DNA of 64,000 bases. Source: Pseudarthrobacter sp. ATCC 49987 (lineage in GTDB: Bacteria; Actinomycetota; Actinomycetes; Actinomycetales; Micrococcaceae). The notes under the pieces are model-generated. The model was not told where the DNA came from. It ran no database searches and saw only the letters and a program-made list of their open reading frames with translations. Each line of letters starts with the position of its first letter. Position 1 is the first letter of the stretch. Shown here piece by piece: positions 60,457 through 64,000 of this stretch. The translations under genes were made by a program, and so were the position numbers. The DNA is taken from assembly GCF_009928425.1 (NCBI RefSeq), contig NZ_JAABNS010000001.1, positions 2,728,001 to 2,792,000 of the forward strand. The letters are read 5' to 3'.

Positions 60457-60894
60457 ATGACACCGCAGGAGTTGGCCAACCTGGCGCACCTGCGCCGGGC
60501 CCGGGACCTGATCGACCGCGACTACGCGCGGCCGCTCGACGTCCCCACGATGGCCGCCGGTGCCCTGATGTCCCCGGCGCACTTCTCCCGCCAGTTCAAG
60601 GCCGCCTATGGCGAGACGCCCTACAACTACCTCATGACCCGGCGGATCGAACGCGCCATGGCTCTGCTGCGCGCCGGCGCCAGCGTGACGGATGCGTGCA
60701 TGGAGGTCGGCTGCACCTCGCTGGGATCGTTCAGCTCGCGGTTCACCGAGATCGTCGGCATGACCCCCAGCGCCTACCGGGCCCGGGAGCACCACGCGGT
60801 GCAGGCCATGCCGCCGTGCATCGCCCGGCTGCGCACACGGCCCGCCCGCAAGCCGAGCAGGATTGAAGAAGCGCCCCCGCAAGCGCTGCAATAG
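60457..60894 (+). CDS. AraC-family transcriptional regulator, DNA-binding domain only
   Basis: 145 residues. Two HTH motifs of the AraC domain (about 15-110): DVPTMAAGALMSPAHFSRQFKAAYGETPYNYL and VTDACMEVGCTSLGSFSSRFTEIVGMTPSAYR. There is no sensor domain, only a short basic tail. The next gene, a VOC protein, starts 10 bases after the stop and is the likely co-transcribed partner. Confidence 0.92.
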   Translation: MTPQELANLAHLRRARDLIDRDYARPLDVPTMAAGALMSPAHFSRQFKAAYGETPYNYLMTRRIERAMALLRAGASVTDACMEVGCTSLGSFSSRFTEIVGMTPSAYRAREHHAVQAMPPCIARLRTRPARKPSRIEEAPPQALQ

Positions 60895-60904
60895 CGTGGA
60901 AGAC

Positions 60905-61306
60905 ATGAACATTTCACTGCAGTACTCACAAATCACCGTCAACGACCTCGACGAGTCGCTCGCCTTCTACCGGGACGTGCTCGGCCTGGAAGTGCGCAAC
61001 GACGTCGGCTCGGACGGGCAGCGCTGGGTCACCCTCGGCAGCGCGGCCCAGCCCGATCTGGAGCTGGTGCTCTCCGTCCCGCACGCCGGCCGCTCCCGGG
61101 ACGACGGCGACGCCCTCCAGCAGCTGCTCGTCAAGGGCGCCCTCCCTATCCTCGTATTCCGCACGGACGATCTCGACGCCACGTTCGAGGCGGTCCGGGC
61201 CTCCGGTGCGGAGGTCCTCCAGGAACCCATCGTCCAGCCCTGGGGCCCACGCGACTGCGCCTTCCGCGACCCGTCCGGCAACATGGTCCGGTTTAACCAG
61301 GCCTAA
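60905..61306 (+). CDS. VOC-family (glyoxalase/bleomycin resistance-like) protein
   Basis: 133 residues from the ATG giving MNISLQYSQITVNDLDESLAFYRDVLGLEV. Two beta-alpha-beta-beta-beta modules; the C-terminal GPRDCAFRDPSGNMVRF carries the typical metal-site Asp/Asn region. Reaction unknown: dioxygenase, lyase or binding protein. Paired with the AraC regulator, a common arrangement. Confidence 0.9.
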   Translation: MNISLQYSQITVNDLDESLAFYRDVLGLEVRNDVGSDGQRWVTLGSAAQPDLELVLSVPHAGRSRDDGDALQQLLVKGALPILVFRTDDLDATFEAVRASGAEVLQEPIVQPWGPRDCAFRDPSGNMVRFNQA

Positions 61307-61353
61307 GGCACGAAGACGCGAACGACGCCGGGGCGGGGCAATACGATGGACAA

Positions 61354-62508
61354 ATGCATGCACACTCAAGCCCGGATGGCACCATCCAAGCCCCTGACAA
61401 CATCAGTATTTCGTTTGACGGGGACGTCGTGGGCCAGGAGGCCATGTCGGCCAGGGCCGCTGCCGACTTTTTGGGCCGTCCGGGCGGCAGCAGCACCATT
61501 CGGGCCGTCCCGCTCCTGCATGTCTCTGGGGAACCGGGACAGCGCCTCGTGATGGTGGGTCACTCACGGGTGATCGTCCAGGACGTCGACCACGTGGCCG
61601 TGGAGTGCTTCCTGAGCAACATCTGGACTGAAGGCGCGGACGAGGGCGAGTTCACCCTGGTGGACAAAGGCGACGCGGCCGGCAACGCCCGTGTCACGGA
61701 GGCAGTCTTAAGGTTCAAGGACGCCCTACCTGCGTGGCCGGAGGCGTCCGAAGCCGGGGATCCGCAGATGCATGCGGCCCGGCATGCCAAGGCTCTGGCG
61801 GAAATGTCGCGAAACTCAGTGGCCCAGGTCCGGGAAATCCGCTATGGACTCGAACACCGGTTGGCGGTGTTCAGCGGCAAAGGACATCAAACGTCCAGCA
61901 ATACACCCATCGTCGCTTCGCTGCTCGAATTGAATATCATCTGCGGCCGCGCGGCTGACCAGGCGAGGGAAGCAGTTCGGGAAGGCCTCTGGCTGCACCT
62001 TTCGGACTCCGTGGCCTATCACTCATACCGCAGGCTGCAGGACCCGTCGATCATCAATGAAGCCGCCGTGGCGACGCCCGGCACACGCACATGGATGAGG
62101 CTCCATGACGCCGCCATCCGCCAGTGCCTGGAAATGCGCAAGCAACTGGATGCTGAATCGGCCACCACGCGGGCCCTCATGGCCGCGGCAGCCAGCATTT
62201 CGAACTCCAGGGAAGCCGACGCGCAGTCTTCCTTCAACACCCTTGCGGCAGTGGCCTCTCTGGGCCTCGGCATACCGGCGCTGGTCTTGGCCCTCTATGG
62301 CGCTGACCGGCTCCTGCCTCTGAACACAGAGTCCAAGCAGCTCGCGTTCATTCCGGTTGCGGCCGGCTTGTTCTTCGCTGCGCTTATCGCGATCTGGCGG
62401 GCCCCGAAGGGGAAGTCCAGCCGTGTCTGGATCTTCGCGGCCATCGGTATCATCCTTATTCTGCTCAGTCTTCTGATCACGGCAGGACTCCTCGCACCTT
62501 CCAATTAG
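61354..62508 (+). CDS. Uncharacterised protein with C-terminal membrane helices
   Basis: 384 residues. The N-terminal soluble part (about 1-270) begins with a beta-rich segment (residues 1-110) and continues with a long helical region (about 125-280). Three membrane helices follow (about 292-312, 325-345 and 355-378). The soluble-domain plus C-terminal helices layout recalls CorA-type proteins, but no GMN motif is present, so I do not assign it. Stand-alone gene. Confidence 0.7.
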   Translation: MHAHSSPDGTIQAPDNISISFDGDVVGQEAMSARAAADFLGRPGGSSTIRAVPLLHVSGEPGQRLVMVGHSRVIVQDVDHVAVECFLSNIWTEGADEGEFTLVDKGDAAGNARVTEAVLRFKDALPAWPEASEAGDPQMHAARHAKALAEMSRNSVAQVREIRYGLEHRLAVFSGKGHQTSSNTPIVASLLELNIICGRAADQAREAVREGLWLHLSDSVAYHSYRRLQDPSIINEAAVATPGTRTWMRLHDAAIRQCLEMRKQLDAESATTRALMAAAASISNSREADAQSSFNTLAAVASLGLGIPALVLALYGADRLLPLNTESKQLAFIPVAAGLFFAALIAIWRAPKGKSSRVWIFAAIGIILILLSLLITAGLLAPSN

Positions 62509-62520
62509 CGCCGCCCAACG

Positions 62521-63738
62521 TTACCGGGAGCGGGACCCGGCATATTCCCGTGCTACTGGAGGCGACGGCGCTTCTGCCGGTTGTGGGATAGCCGGACTGT
62601 CCGCGGGAGCGTCGCGGCGGATCCGGCGGCCCACGGCACGCCCCACGGCCATCGAGAGCCGGTGGGCGGGCTGTTCCACGTAGCGGAAGAACAGCTCCGC
62701 GATCGCGAACGAGGCGGCCACGGAAACGGCGAGCGCCATCGGAAGCGAGACGGATCGCAGCAGGGTGACGCCGGCCAGGATGATCGGAAGGTGCACCAGG
62801 TAGAGGCTGAAGGACACGCGGCCCAGCCATTGCGCGGCGGCGGTGTCGCCGAGCCGCTTGGCCGAGCCGCACGAGATGAACAGCAGGACGATCAGCGTCG
62901 CGCCCACCGTGACAACGGCCTCGACGCCGGGTATCGGCTGCTCGCGGCTGATCCATTCAGCGTTGGCCAGGAAGAGTCCCGCGGCGGCCACGAGGAACCA
63001 GGCGACGCGCGGCCACTTCCGGGTCAGCTCGCGGATCCGCTCACGCTCGACGCCGAGGACGGCCCCGATGAGGAAAATCGGGAGGTAGGACAGCCAGTCG
63101 AGGTGCTGCAGGGCTCCCACCAGGGCCAGGAGCAGTGCCAGGCCGATCTTCACGTGCCAGAAGCGCCGCCAGCGGAGTGCGAGGAAGACGTAGGCCGGGA
63201 GCAGGAGGGAGAACAGGACTTCCCATTTGAGCGACCACAGCGGGGTGTTGATGGTGCTGGCGTTCAGCAGGAGCAGGCCGTCCTTGAGGACCTGGCCCAC
63301 GCTGGGGTGGATCACGTACATGTCCGCCCACGGGCTCTGCAGCGGCGACGCCGTCCGGGGAATCAGCAGGATCAACGCAACGGCCACCGCCAGCGACGCC
63401 CAGGCCGGTATATAGAGGCGGAAAAAGCGCTTGGCGTAGTACTGCGCCCAGCTCCTGGCCGGGCCCGGCCGGGTGAACGGCAGGACCAGGACGAAGCCGG
63501 AGAGCACAAAAAAGACGTGGACAGCCGGCGTGCCGTTCCAGAGGACGTGCAGCGGAGAGAACACAGCCCAGGTCTCTGCCGTATTGAGCGCCGCGGACCG
63601 GTTGCCCTTTACGACGTTCCCGATTCCCGGGAGCGTGGACACTACGTGGCAGGCAACAACCACCAGGGCGGCAATCCCCCTGAGGCCATCAAGCTGCGTG
63701 ACTCGTGTTTGACCAGACTTAGACAGCATCCGTCCCAT
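62521..63738 (-). CDS. Acyltransferase 3 family membrane protein
   Basis: 405 residues. TQLDGLRGIAALVVVACHVV carries the active-site His, FFVLSGFVLVLPFTRPG and about ten helices follow, and SFSLYLVHLPI is the conserved late motif. It should O-acylate a surface polymer. Arg/Pro-rich cytoplasmic tail. The second acyltransferase of the window; the two are not close relatives. Confidence 0.9.
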   Translation of the reverse strand: MGRMLSKSGQTRVTQLDGLRGIAALVVVACHVVSTLPGIGNVVKGNRSAALNTAETWAVFSPLHVLWNGTPAVHVFFVLSGFVLVLPFTRPGPARSWAQYYAKRFFRLYIPAWASLAVAVALILLIPRTASPLQSPWADMYVIHPSVGQVLKDGLLLLNASTINTPLWSLKWEVLFSLLLPAYVFLALRWRRFWHVKIGLALLLALVGALQHLDWLSYLPIFLIGAVLGVERERIRELTRKWPRVAWFLVAAAGLFLANAEWISREQPIPGVEAVVTVGATLIVLLFISCGSAKRLGDTAAAQWLGRVSFSLYLVHLPIILAGVTLLRSVSLPMALAVSVAASFAIAELFFRYVEQPAHRLSMAVGRAVGRRIRRDAPADSPAIPQPAEAPSPPVAREYAGSRSR

Positions 63739-63832
63739 GTTACCAGTTCGTTACATTTGACGGCGGCCGGGGAGTCGCCAAGACTGAGGTCCCTGCCGGC
63801 CAACAGGTCAGTTTTGGCTTGCCCTTCCCCTG

Positions 63833-63997
63833 ATGTACGCAGCCGCCCTGCCCGGCGGATTGCGGAGCCCAGATGCCATTCATCTCGCCGCCGCCATCCG
63901 GCTGCAGTCCGACGTCCTGGTAGCCTACGACGCCGACCTGCTGGCTTCCGCGGTGGACGCCGGCCTTAACGTCGCGTCCCCCGGAAGCGCGGGCTGA
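63833..63997 (+). pseudogene. C-terminal remnant of a PIN-domain (VapC-type) toxin
   Basis: 54 codons ending SPDAIHLAAAIRL, VLVAYDADLLASA and GLNVASPG: this is the C-terminal third of VapC-like PIN domains (usual length about 130). It includes the conserved DAIHLAAA helix and the late D of YDADLL. Upstream DNA (63739-63832) shows no PIN N-terminus and no VapB antitoxin gene, so it is a degraded fragment. Confidence 0.6.
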
Positions 63998-64000
63998 TCG

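Overview
The window is high-GC DNA with a 16S-23S-5S rRNA operon, GTG/TTG starts, actinobacterial Ser/Thr kinase, SARP-type and MurR/RpiR-type regulators, a monomeric isocitrate dehydrogenase and a purH-purN-PerM neighbourhood like that of mycobacteria. This fits a chromosomal segment of a soil actinobacterium, most likely Arthrobacter/Pseudarthrobacter (Micrococcaceae). The genus is inferred from gene content and rRNA appearance, not from a search.

Layout. 0-5.3 kb: membrane Ser/Thr kinase with a coupled lipoprotein, isocitrate dehydrogenase, a secreted trypsin-like protease. 5.4-21.2 kb: a compact locus that reads as cell-wall peptide (muropeptide) salvage. It holds a NagZ-type glycosidase, an RpiR-type regulator, an M20 peptidase and a serine hydrolase on one side. 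On the other is a tightly overlapping operon of peptide ABC importer, LD-carboxypeptidase and two SxxK serine hydrolases, followed by a convergent dipeptide epimerase. 21.2-28.8 kb: purH, an MFS transporter, purN, a PerM-like membrane protein, an acyltransferase and small membrane proteins. 29-34.5 kb: an atypical short-chain dehydrogenase, an HNH nuclease with an N-terminal reader-like domain, a PaaK-like adenylating enzyme, a flotillin and its NfeD partner. 34.9-37.5 kb: a glycosyltransferase and UDP-glucose dehydrogenase pair. 37.6-44.1 kb: three tandem PAS-GGDEF-EAL proteins that share promoter and leader sequence; the third copy has decayed motifs. 44.1-46.5 kb: an SDR and a complete ISL3-type insertion with an 8-bp target duplication. 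46.5-52.7 kb: the rRNA operon on the minus strand. 52.7-58.5 kb: a pRiA4b-type protein, a PspC protein, a flavin monooxygenase, a SARP-like regulator, and two paralogous 64-residue membrane proteins whose upstream regions are nearly the same. 58.5-64 kb: an IS256/IS1249-type insertion sitting in a palindromic intergenic unit, a cold-shock gene, an AraC/VOC pair, an unknown membrane protein, an acyltransferase and the C-terminal remnant of a PIN-domain toxin.

Non-coding signals of note: four copies of an 81-bp element with GGACATGCCC/GGGCATGTCC ends in two distant gaps and opposite orientations; a 21-bp perfect hairpin; a 14-bp tandem repeat over a stop codon; a long 23S processing stem; a G-quadruplex-type motif upstream of the rRNA promoter; and the duplicated promoter block of the two small-protein genes. 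No CRISPR array, tRNA gene or prophage was found.
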